In this document: piece by piece, positions 1-6,844 of the stretch
Layout of the letters: the number at the start of each line of letters is the position of its first letter
Numbering within the stretch: the stretch's first letter is position 1
Origin: Pseudomonadota bacterium
GTDB taxonomy: Bacteria > Pseudomonadota > Gammaproteobacteria > Xanthomonadales > Xanthomonadaceae
Direction of reading: 5' to 3'
Length of the DNA stretch: 15,991 nt
NCBI GenBank assembly: GCA_023393895.1
Contig: JAEXBT010000008.1
Location: 1-15,991 of the forward strand
Position numbers and translations under genes: made by a program
Notes under the pieces: generated by a model
What the model was told of the DNA's origin: nothing
The model's input: the letters and a program-made list of their open reading frames with translations, nothing else
Databases searched by the model: none

Positions 1-1421
1 GCCGCCAGTGCGGCCGAACCGATCGCATAACCCTTGGTCACCGCCTTGGTGGTGTTGCCGACCGCATCCAGCGGATCGGTGACGTCACGCACGTCGCTGG
101 GCAGCTCGGACATCTCGGCGATGCCACCGGCGTTGTCGGTGATCGGGCCGTAGGCGTCGAGCGCGACGATCATGCCGGCCATCGACAGCATCGAGGTGGC
201 GGCGATGGCGATGCCGTACAGACCGGCCAGCGCGTAGGATGCCCAGATCGCCAGGCAGACGGCGATCACCGGCATCGCGGTGGACTTCATCGACACGCCG
301 AGGCCGGCGATGATATTGGTGCCGTGGCCGGTGGTGGAGGCCTGCGCGACGTGCTTGACCGGCTTGTACTGCGTGCCGGTGTAGTACTCGGTGATCCAGA
401 CGATCAGGCCGGTCAGCACCAGGCCGATCAGCGCGCACCAGTACAGATTCATCCAGCCGTGGCTGTTGTCGGCCATCAGCGCCCTGGTGATCGGGAAGAA
501 CGCGACCGCCGCCAGCACTGCCGAGACGATCACGCCGCGGTAGAGCGCGCCCATGATGTTGGGCTGGCTGCCGCTGACCTTGACGAAGAACGCGCCAATG
601 ATCGAGGCGATGATCGAGGCACCGCCCAGCACCAGCGGGTAGAGGATGCCGTTGGCGCCGACCTCGTTCGCCATCAGGCCACCCAGCAGCATGGTGGCGA
701 TCACCGTCACCGCGTAGGTCTCGAACAGGTCGGCCGCCATGCCGGCGCAATCGCCGACGTTGTCGCCCACGTTGTCGGCGATCACCGCCGGGTTGCGCGG
801 GTCATCCTCGGGGATGCCGGCCTCGACCTTGCCCACCAGGTCGGCGCCGACGTCGGCGCCCTTGGTGAAGATGCCGCCGCCCAGCCGCGCGAAGATCGAG
901 ATCAGCGAGGAGCCGAAGGCCAGGCCGACCAGCGCGTGCAGCGCATCGGCCTGGTTCACGCCCATGATTTCCGTCAGCAGGTACCAGTAGCCGGCCACGC
1001 CGAGCAGGCCCAGCCCCACCACCAGCATGCCGGTGATCGCGCCGCCCTTGAAGGCCACGTTCATCGCCGGACCCATGCCGCTGCGGGCGGCTTCGGCGGT
1101 GCGCACGTTGGCGCGCACCGACACGTTCATGCCGATATAGCCCGCCGCACCCGAGAGCACCGCGCCGATCAGGAAGCCGATCGCGGTGTACCAGCTGAGG
1201 AACACGCCGACCAGCACGAAGAGGATCGCGCCGGCGATGGCGATGGTGAGGTATTGGCGATTGAGGAAGGCGCGCGCGCCTTCCTGGATGGCGCCGGCGA
1301 TTTCCTGCATGCGCTCGTTGCCGGCGGGCTGCCGGTTGATCCAGCCCGCGGCCCACAGGCCGTAGGCAATGGCGATGACGGCGCAGACAAGCGCCAGGAT
1401 GAGACCGTATTGCACCAGCAT
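1..1421 (-). CDS. hppA: Membrane-bound K+-insensitive H+-translocating pyrophosphatase (partial, 3' end beyond window)
   Basis: The protein hydrolyses pyrophosphate and pumps protons across the inner membrane. About 473 N-terminal residues are visible of a family length near 670-690; the rest lies left of the window. Multiple hydrophobic helices start at residue 1 ([15 protein letters not shown]). The family's PPi/Mg-binding signature DVGADLVGK lies at residues 190-198 and the acidic motif DNVGDNVGD at 216-224. Near the left edge the sequence [10 protein letters not shown] places Lys at residue 459 and Thr at 462; Lys and Thr at these sites mark the K+-independent H+-pumping subclass, whereas K+-dependent enzymes carry Ala and Gly/Ala. 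The ATG at 1421 is preceded by a strong GGAGG four bases upstream. It is divergent from the small secreted-protein gene. The family call is secure; the subclass call rests on two residues. Confidence 0.96.
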   Translation of the reverse strand, partial: MLVQYGLILALVCAVIAIAYGLWAAGWINRQPAGNERMQEIAGAIQEGARAFLNRQYLTIAIAGAILFVLVGVFLSWYTAIGFLIGAVLSGAAGYIGMNVSVRANVRTAEAARSGMGPAMNVAFKGGAITGMLVVGLGLLGVAGYWYLLTEIMGVNQADALHALVGLAFGSSLISIFARLGGGIFTKGADVGADLVGKVEAGIPEDDPRNPAVIADNVGDNVGDCAGMAADLFETYAVTVIATMLLGGLMANEVGANGILYPLVLGGASIIASIIGAFFVKVSGSQPNIMGALYRGVIVSAVLAAVAFFPITRALMADNSHGWMNLYWCALIGLVLTGLIVWITEYYTGTQYKPVKHVAQASTTGHGTNIIAGLGVSMKSTAMPVIAVCLAIWASYALAGLYGIAIAATSMLSMAGMIVALDAYGPITDNAGGIAEMSELPSDVRDVTDPLDAVGNTTKAVTKGYAIGSAALA

Positions 1422-1627
1422 GAAACCTCCCCGTTCGGATGCGGATGTCGGATAACCGGGCCGACTATCGCATACGCCGCTGGCGGTGGATTGCTGTGCC
1501 GCAAAAACCCGCGCCTTCGGCACGGTCACGCGGAAGATGAACCGGGCGTCGGCGCATGTCGGCGGCTCGCCGTCGATTCAGCCGCGGCGTGACACCCTGC
1601 GCGCTGAATCCCGAACAGGAGTTGGCC
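1422..1627. promoter_or_regulatory. Divergent intergenic region between hppA and the secreted-protein gene
   Basis: This 206-base gap must carry promoters for both divergent genes. I see no convincing -35/-10 pair. GTGCCG (1496-1501) and CGGCAC (1518-1523) form a 6-base inverted repeat with a 16-base loop, which could be an operator or chance in such GC-rich DNA. A GATAGT hexamer on the minus strand near 1467 is a weak -10 candidate for hppA. The function of the region is inferred from gene orientation only. Confidence 0.3.
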
Positions 1628-2140
1628 TTGAAGATGCCGCTTCCGATGCTGGCGCTTGGCCTGGCCCTCGCCGCCCCCATTGCTGCCACCGCCCAGCAGC
1701 CTGAAACCCGGCGCCCGGTCGCGCCGCCGCAGGCCAACAACGCCCTGCACACCTTGCGCGCGTTCCCCGAGGCCTGCGTACGCATCCAGGGCCAGTTCAC
1801 CGGGGATGCCGCCAAGCCCTACGACTTCGCCGTCGTCAGGACCAGTCCGCGCTGCCAGCCGCGCGCGCGCGTGGTCGATGCCGCCACGGTGAAACCGCAA
1901 TCGAAGCCCGGCTGGATCTACGCCGACCTCGTCCAGGTCCCAAGTGCCGCCTGCCCGACCCAGCAGGCCGTCGTCCGGGTTTGGCGCAGCGCCGCGCGGG
2001 CCGCGCCCCCCAAGCTGGATGCGCAGGGCCGCAGCCGGCTGTACGTCAAGGACTCAATGGAAGCGAAGCCGGATGCGGTGCTGGCGCAGCTGCCGGTGTT
2101 CGCCGTGGAGATGGGCGTCGAGGGCAAGGCCTGCCGTTGA
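1628..2140 (+). CDS. Small secreted protein of unknown function, Cys-containing
   Basis: I do not recognise a family. With the TTG start at 1628 the product is 170 residues. An n-region MKMPLP is followed by a hydrophobic stretch (LALGLALAAPIAA) and a likely type I cleavage site after ATA or TAQ, so export to the periplasm is likely. The mature part has four cysteines (EAC, RCQ, AAC and the penultimate Cys), enough for two disulfides, which fits a periplasmic location. The TTG start is chosen because AGGAG at 1617-1621 sits six bases upstream; the in-frame ATG at 1634 would give a twelve-base spacing and removes only two residues. A start at 1556 would place 24 non-signal residues before the hydrophobic segment and is less likely. 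It converges on the DUF167 gene with a nine-base gap. No catalytic motif is visible. Confidence 0.72.
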   Translation: MKMPLPMLALGLALAAPIAATAQQPETRRPVAPPQANNALHTLRAFPEACVRIQGQFTGDAAKPYDFAVVRTSPRCQPRARVVDAATVKPQSKPGWIYADLVQVPSAACPTQQAVVRVWRSAARAAPPKLDAQGRSRLYVKDSMEAKPDAVLAQLPVFAVEMGVEGKACR

Positions 2141-2149
2141 AGCGGGCGA

Positions 2150-2374
2150 CTAGTCGGCGATCGTGACCCGCTTGAGCCGGCTGCCGGCGCCGGCCTTGAT
2201 GGTGACGTCCGCCTTGCGGCAGCCGAAGTGCGCCGCCAGCAGCGCGATGAGTTCCGCGTTGGCCTTGCCGTCGACCGGTGGTGACTTCAGCTGGGCCAGC
2301 CAGACGCCGTCATCCCCCTCGGTGAGGGATTGCGTGCGTGCGTTCGGCTTGACCTTGAGCTGGAGCGTGCGCAT
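2150..2374 (-). CDS. DUF167 / YggU family protein
   Basis: This is a 74-residue protein of the small, widespread DUF167 (YggU) family, whose biochemical role is unknown. The sequence shows the family core: an N-terminal strand LQLKVKPNAR, then the signature SPPVDGKANAELI (residues 31-43) and a C-terminal IKAGAGSRLKRVTI. The length matches the family. The ATG at 2374 starts right at the conserved first strand. The frame stays open upstream to 2590, but that extension overlaps the neighbouring gene's terminator and coding end and has no family similarity. It lies 83 bases downstream of the OB-fold protein gene, with a terminator between them, so it may need its own promoter or readthrough. It is convergent with the secreted-protein gene. 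Confidence 0.9.
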   Translation of the reverse strand: MRTLQLKVKPNARTQSLTEGDDGVWLAQLKSPPVDGKANAELIALLAAHFGCRKADVTIKAGAGSRLKRVTIAD

Positions 2375-2404
2375 CGGGGCCGTGGAAAGGAGCGGGGCGT
2401 GGAA

Positions 2405-2440
2405 GAGGAATGGCGACGCCTTGCGGCATCGCCATTGTGC
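2405..2440 (-). terminator. Rho-independent terminator-like hairpin after the OB-fold protein gene
   Basis: AATGGCGA (2409-2416) pairs perfectly with TCGCCATT (2429-2436). Inside, GCC (2418-2420) and GGC (2425-2427) extend the stem after one mismatch. Read on the minus strand the loop is GCAA, a GNRA tetraloop. The downstream minus-strand tail is ATTCCTCTTCC, moderately U-rich. It sits 21 bases past the stop of the OB-fold gene and before the DUF167 start, so it probably ends that transcript. Confidence 0.62.
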
Positions 2441-2457
2441 ATGCAGCGGCTCCCGGC

Positions 2458-3288
2458 TCATTTCGCCGGGCGGCAGTCCACCAGTTCGATGACCCGGTTG
2501 TCGTAGTTGTTGAAGGTGCCGGTCAGGTTGATGCGCTCGCCCTCGCGCAGGGTCATCGCGTAGCCCTTCGCGTCGGCTGCCATCCGGCACATCACCTGCA
2601 CGTTGAACATGGACCCGATCCGATCCTGGTTGCCGACTTCACCCTCGCGCTTGAAGAACACCGCGTAACGGCCCTCGCTGCCATGAACGTTGCTTGCCCA
2701 GCCCTTTAGGGTGTAGCGCTTGCCCTTGTAACGCGGATTGACCATCGCATAGTTCTCGTTGGCCTGCCTCCCGACCATCGATGCGAAATTGGTCGCCAGC
2801 ATGGCCTGCGGCGGCGCCTGCGAATTGCCGGAGGCCGCGACCGCGCGACCGGCGGCCCCCGGCCTCATCTGCGCGAGCATGGAACACAGCTCCTTCGAAA
2901 CCGCGCCCCCCGTGGTCAACGCCCCGCGGTTCATCTTCACCAGCACGCCGACCCGCGTGGCCGTGCCCTCGCTTTCCGCGGTCACCGAGATCGGAAACGA
3001 GCGAGCCATCACGCTCTCCGGCTGTTCGAGAATCAGCACGCCATTGGCGCCATCCTCTTCCAGTACGTCGTAACCGCCCTTGCGGCCGATGGCGGCCATC
3101 TGGGCAATGGCGCTCGCCGGGGTCACGCCTTCCACGCTGACGTTGGAGGTGTAGCGCAGGCCTGTCAGCGGATTGCCTTCACGCTTGAAATTGGTCTCGC
3201 AGTCGCCGGCAAGGGCGGGTGCGCTGGTCAGCAGCAGAAGCGCAGGGGCGAGACGGCGCGCGGCGCCGGAGGTGACGATGGGATTCAT
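2458..3288 (-). CDS. Secreted protein with C-terminal OB-fold (tRNA_anti-like) domain
   Basis: The product is 276 residues with the ATG at 3288. Residues 1-27 form a signal peptide with a hydrophobic core (LAPALLLLTSAPALA) and an ALA cleavage site; Cys30 follows as LAGDC, which is one residue off a lipobox, so I call it soluble and exported rather than a lipoprotein. Residues about 182-276 (RYKGKRYTLKGWASNV onward, ending in INLTGTFNNYDNRVIELVDC) resemble the OB-fold tRNA_anti-like family found in periplasmic and lipoproteins of unknown function. The middle part (about 30-175) is not recognised; it contains an alternating hydrophobic segment VLILEQPESVM. Mature cysteines include C30 and the near-terminal DCRP Cys. 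An extended start at 3408 would bury the signal peptide internally and is rejected. The frame is followed by a terminator hairpin. Confidence 0.8.
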   Translation of the reverse strand: MNPIVTSGAARRLAPALLLLTSAPALAGDCETNFKREGNPLTGLRYTSNVSVEGVTPASAIAQMAAIGRKGGYDVLEEDGANGVLILEQPESVMARSFPISVTAESEGTATRVGVLVKMNRGALTTGGAVSKELCSMLAQMRPGAAGRAVAASGNSQAPPQAMLATNFASMVGRQANENYAMVNPRYKGKRYTLKGWASNVHGSEGRYAVFFKREGEVGNQDRIGSMFNVQVMCRMAADAKGYAMTLREGERINLTGTFNNYDNRVIELVDCRPAK

Positions 3289-3451
3289 GGAGCGGGATCC
3301 TTGCTGGACGATGGAAAGGCCGAGGCACGGGTCTCCCCTTGCGTCGGCTGGCTGGCGCGGGCCAGCCTCCGATCTATGCCCCGCGCGGCAGCGGACGTCA
3401 CCTGTCACTTCTTACAGGGCCCGCATTCAGCCCGCACAACTCGCTGGCAAT

Positions 3452-4690
3452 TCAGTCGAAATCGAACCGCGCGTACTTCGGCAGGCCGTCCCGCGCATAC
3501 GGCGGATAGGCTTCGCCGCGGATCAGCGGCTGCAGGTAACGGCGCGCTGCTTCGGTGATGCCGTAGCCGTCGGCGCGGATGAAGTCGTCCGGCATCTTTT
3601 TCTCGACATTGGCAATACGGTCGAGCGGCGCAGCCTCGACGCGCCAGCGGTAGGGCGAATCGGCCAGTCGACGGATGACCGGCATCGTCGCGTTCATGCC
3701 CTTCAGCGCGAACTGCACTGCCTTGCGTCCGACTGCCTGTGCCTGCCGGTAGTCAGTCTCCGAGGCGATGTGGCGGGCCGAGCGTTGCAGGTAATCGGGC
3801 AGCGCCCAGTGCACCTTCAGGCCCAGCGCATCCTGCACGCGCCCGGCCAGGTGCGCGGCCACGCCGCCGAGCTGGGTGTGGCCGAAGGAATCGGTGCCGC
3901 CGCCGGCGTCCGCGACGAAGTTCCCCGCGGCATCGCGGATGCCCTCGCTCGCCACCACCACGCACCAGCCGACGCGTTTCACCACGGCATCGACTTCGGC
4001 GAGAAACGCGGCCTCGTCGTAGGTACGTTCCGGGAACAGGATGAGGTGTGGTGCCTCGTCAGGCCCCTTGCCGGCGAGGCCCGCGGAGGCCGCAAGCCAG
4101 CCGGCATGGCGGCCCATGGCCTCGTAGATGAAGACCTTGGTTGAGGTGCTGGCCATCGCGGCCACGTCCAGGGCGGCCTCGCGCACGCTGACCGCGGTGT
4201 ACTTGGCCGCCGACCCGAAGCCCGGGCAGCTGTCGGTGACGGCCAGGTCGTTGTCGACGGTCTTCGGCACGGCCACGCAGGTCAGCGGGTAGTCAAACTC
4301 GTGCGCCAGTCGCGAGACCTTGAGCGCGGTGTCGGCGGAATCGTTGCCGCCGTTGTAAAGGAACCAGCGCACGTCATGTCGGCGGAAGGTCTCGAGCAGC
4401 TGCTCGTAGCGGGCACGGTCTTCCTCCAGCGATTTCAGCTTGACCCGGCAGCTGCCGAAGGCGCCGCCCGGCGTATGGGCGAGGGCACGGACCTGAGCGG
4501 GACTGAGCGTGGTGGTGTCGATGAAATCATCGTCGAGCGCGCCAATGATTCCGTTACGGGCCGCCAGCACGCGCACGCCGCGGCTGCGGGCCTCGTTCAG
4601 GACGGCGGAGGCGGTGGCATTGATGACGGCGGTGACGCCACCGGACTGCGCGTACAGCAGGGCGCCCTCTGGGCGTTTGGTCTTCGACAT
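3452..4690 (-). CDS. pfp: Pyrophosphate-dependent 6-phosphofructokinase
   Basis: The enzyme reversibly phosphorylates fructose 6-phosphate to the 1,6-bisphosphate using PPi in the cytoplasm. The product is 412 residues. The phosphate loop YAQSGGVTAVINA lies at residues 13-25. The donor-site motif GGNDS at 114-118 has Asp117 where ATP-dependent enzymes have Gly, and PKTVDNDL at 142-149 has Lys143 where ATP enzymes have Gly (PGTIDND); both substitutions are the accepted signature of PPi as donor. Asp146 is the expected catalytic base, and YEAMGRHAGW is the fructose-6-phosphate region. The ATG at 4690 gives MSKTKRPEG, just before the first strand. It is divergent from adk by 99 bases. A PPi-dependent enzyme of this type is the known phosphofructokinase of Xanthomonas, and hppA, another PPi user, lies about 2 kb away on the same strand. 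Confidence 0.96.
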   Translation of the reverse strand: MSKTKRPEGALLYAQSGGVTAVINATASAVLNEARSRGVRVLAARNGIIGALDDDFIDTTTLSPAQVRALAHTPGGAFGSCRVKLKSLEEDRARYEQLLETFRRHDVRWFLYNGGNDSADTALKVSRLAHEFDYPLTCVAVPKTVDNDLAVTDSCPGFGSAAKYTAVSVREAALDVAAMASTSTKVFIYEAMGRHAGWLAASAGLAGKGPDEAPHLILFPERTYDEAAFLAEVDAVVKRVGWCVVVASEGIRDAAGNFVADAGGGTDSFGHTQLGGVAAHLAGRVQDALGLKVHWALPDYLQRSARHIASETDYRQAQAVGRKAVQFALKGMNATMPVIRRLADSPYRWRVEAAPLDRIANVEKKMPDDFIRADGYGITEAARRYLQPLIRGEAYPPYARDGLPKYARFDFD

Positions 4691-4789
4691 GGGGTGGGTG
4701 GCAGGGTAGGGGGATGCGTTAAGCTGGCAGCTGATGCCGCGGCCCGAGTGTAGCGCCGCGCCCGAACACACTTCGTCATGGAGCACGCG
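4691..4789. promoter_or_regulatory. Divergent pfp/adk promoter region
   Basis: This 99-base gap separates two divergent starts and must hold both promoters. No close match to the -35/-10 consensus is visible on either strand; TACACT on the minus strand near 4747-4752 and TGTAGC on the plus strand near 4749-4754 are weak overlapping -10 candidates. GGAG at 4780-4783 is the ribosome binding site that fixes the adk start at 4790. Confidence 0.35.
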
Positions 4790-5368
4790 ATGCGTCTGGT
4801 TCTTCTCGGCCCCCCCGGTTCTGGCAAAGGCACCCAGGCGGCGCGCCTGAAGGACCACCTGCAGGTGCCGCACATCTCCACAGGCGATCTGCTGCGTGCC
4901 GAAGTCGCGGCCGGCAGCAAGCTGGGGCTGGAGGCGAAGGAAGTGATGGCCCGCGGCGAGCTGGTTAGCGATGCCATCCTGCTGGGGATGCTGGAAGACC
5001 GCTTCTCGCGCGATGACACCAAGAACGGCTTCATCCTTGACGGCTACCCGCGCAATCTGGCCCAGGCCGATGCGCTGGGCCAGCTGCTGGAGCGCATCGG
5101 GCAGCCGTTCGACGCAGCGGTGCAGCTCGATGTCCCGACCGACCTGCTGGTGGAACGGATCGCCGGCCGCGCCGCAGCCGAGGGCCGTGCCGACGACAGC
5201 CCGGAGACCGTGCGCAACCGGTTGAATGTCTACAACGGCCAAACCGCGCCGGTCATCGACTTCTACCGGCAGAAGGGCCAGCTCACGGTGATCGATGGCG
5301 TTGGCGAACTGGACGATGTGTTCGCGCGGATCATCGAGGCGATCACGCCGGGGCAGGACGTCGGCTGA
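4790..5368 (+). CDS. adk: Adenylate kinase
   Basis: The enzyme interconverts ATP + AMP and 2 ADP in the cytoplasm. With the start at 4790 the product is 192 residues. The P-loop GPPGSGKGT is at 7-15, the AMP-binding region HISTGDLLR at about 28-36, FILDGYPR at 81-88, and the LID arginine region around 127-144 (AAAEGRADDSPETVRNRL). The LID is of the short form and has no zinc-binding cysteines. I prefer ATG 4790 over ATG 4778: GGAG at 4780-4783 is six bases upstream of 4790, and MRLVLLGPPG is the usual beginning of the family. It is followed 114 bases later by mpl on the same strand; a weak 5-bp stem (5373-5377 with 5383-5387) between them is not a convincing terminator, so co-transcription is possible. 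Confidence 0.97.
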   Translation: MRLVLLGPPGSGKGTQAARLKDHLQVPHISTGDLLRAEVAAGSKLGLEAKEVMARGELVSDAILLGMLEDRFSRDDTKNGFILDGYPRNLAQADALGQLLERIGQPFDAAVQLDVPTDLLVERIAGRAAAEGRADDSPETVRNRLNVYNGQTAPVIDFYRQKGQLTVIDGVGELDDVFARIIEAITPGQDVG

Positions 5369-5482
5369 GCCAAGCCGGCCATCGGCTGGGTTGGTTGCCC
5401 GGGCGATGCCGGACCCGTTGACGGCTTCCACGGCCACCGCGTGCAGACGCGAGAGCCATGACAACTGTGCGGTAGGGATTCC

Positions 5483-6841
5483 ATGAAACTCCACATCCTC
5501 GGCATCGCCGGCACCTTCATGGGCGGCGTGGCGGCGCTCGCGCGCGAACTCGGACACGAAGTCGAAGGCAGCGATCAGGCCGTCTACCCGCCGATGTCCA
5601 CCCAGCTGGAGCAGCTCGGCATCGTGTTGGCACAGGGGTACGACCCGACGCACATCACACCCGACTGCGACACCGTGGTGATCGGCAACGCGCTCTCGCG
5701 CGGCAACCCGGCGGTCGAGGCGGTGCTGGACAGCGGCCGCGCCTACACCAGCGGCGCCGAGTGGCTGCGCGACAACGTGCTGCCGGGTCGCGAGGTGATC
5801 GCGGTGGCCGGCACGCACGGCAAGACCACGACGACGACCATCGCCACCTTCCTGTTGCAGGCGGCGGGCCGCGAGCCGGGCTTCCTGATCGGCGGCGTGG
5901 CCGAGGACTTCGGCGTCTCGGCGCGCATCGGCGGCGGGCGCGAGTTCGTGGTCGAGGCTGACGAATACGACACCGCGTTCTTCGACAAGCGCAGCAAGTT
6001 CGTGCACTACCGCCCGCTGGTGGCGATCCTCAACAACCTCGAGTACGACCACGCCGACATCTTTCCGGACCTCGCCGCGATCGAACGCCAGTTCCACCAC
6101 CTGGTGCGCACCGTGCCGCGGCGCGGCCGGCTGATCGCCAACGGCGAGGACGGGAACCTGAAACGCGTGCTGGCGATGGGCTGCTGGACGCCTGTGGAGA
6201 CCTTCGGCATCGAAGGGGCTTTCGACTGGACCGCCCGGCTGGTGAACGAGGACGGCAGTGCCTTCGACGTGCTGCACGGCGGCGAGAAGGTCGGTACGGT
6301 CGAGTGGCCGCTGCTCGGCCGCCACAACGTCATGAATGCGCTCGCCGCGCTGGCTGCCTGTGATGCCGTGGGCGTGGATGCCGCTTCGGTCATGCCTGCA
6401 CTCGCAGGATTCCGCAGCGTCTAGCGGCGCATGGAAGTGGTGGGTGAGGTGGGTGGCATCACCGTCTACGACGACTTCGCGCACCATCCGACCGCGATCG
6501 CCACCACGCTCGCCGGGCTGCGGGCGAAGGTGGGCGATGCGCGCATCATCGTCGCGATGGAGCCGCGCTCCAACTCGATGCGCCTCGGTGCCCATGCGGA
6601 TGCGCTGGCCCCGTCGCTGGACGGCGCCGATGACGTGGTGTTCCTAGCCCGCCCCGAGCTGCCGTGGGATGCGCAGAAGGTGATCGCTGTGGTCCGCGGT
6701 GATGCCGTCGCCGTGGCCGATGCGGACGCGTTGCTGGCCGAACTCGGGCGACGGGCGAGGCCCGGCGACCATGTGGTGTTCATGTCCAATGGCGGTTTCG
6801 ACGGTGCGCCCCGACGCTTCGTCGCGCAGTTGCACGGCTGA
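5483..6841 (+). pseudogene. mpl: Murein peptide ligase Mpl interrupted by an in-frame amber stop
   Basis: Intact Mpl joins UDP-MurNAc to the recycled tripeptide L-Ala-gamma-D-Glu-meso-DAP in murein recycling. The full reading frame is 452 codons, the family's usual length. Codons 1-313 hold the N-terminal Rossmann domain (MKLHILGIAGTFMGG) and the ATP-binding central domain (GTHGKTTTT, residues 110-118; later LEYDHADIF). Codon 314 at 6422-6424 is TAG. The same frame then continues without any shift as RRMEVVGEVGG and VYDDFAHHPTAI through MSNGGFDG to the TGA at 6839-6841, the complete C-terminal Mur ligase domain. Homologues have Lys at this site (SVKRR), so AAG to TAG by one base change explains it. 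Translation up to the stop gives 313 residues without the C-terminal domain. An ATG at 6431, six bases past the stop, could restart. AGGGA at 5474-5478 supports the 5483 start. Sequencing error remains possible. Confidence 0.88.
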
Positions 6842-6844
6842 GGC

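Noticed and set aside
324..1592. A 422-codon plus-strand frame antisense to hppA
   Set aside because: It lies opposite a clearly conserved membrane pyrophosphatase and its translation is low-complexity Asp/His/Arg-rich, a typical GC-driven shadow.
3401..3418. CCTGT/ACAGG inverted repeat after pfp as a terminator
   Set aside because: The stem is only five pairs with an eight-base loop and no T-rich tail.
4778..4789. Upstream ATG adding four residues to adenylate kinase
   Set aside because: The ribosome site GGAG overlaps this ATG and is correctly spaced for 4790; family members begin MRLVLLGPPG.
5373..5395. AGCCG/CGGCT stem after adk as a terminator
   Set aside because: Only five pairs, followed by a G/T-mixed tail; too weak to separate adk from mpl.
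3452..6595. A 1047-codon open minus-strand frame spanning pfp and running antisense through adk and most of mpl
   Set aside because: Only the pfp part (3452-4690) has family features. The rest is antisense to two real genes and is open because of high third-position GC; its translation is Arg/His/Val-rich without domains.
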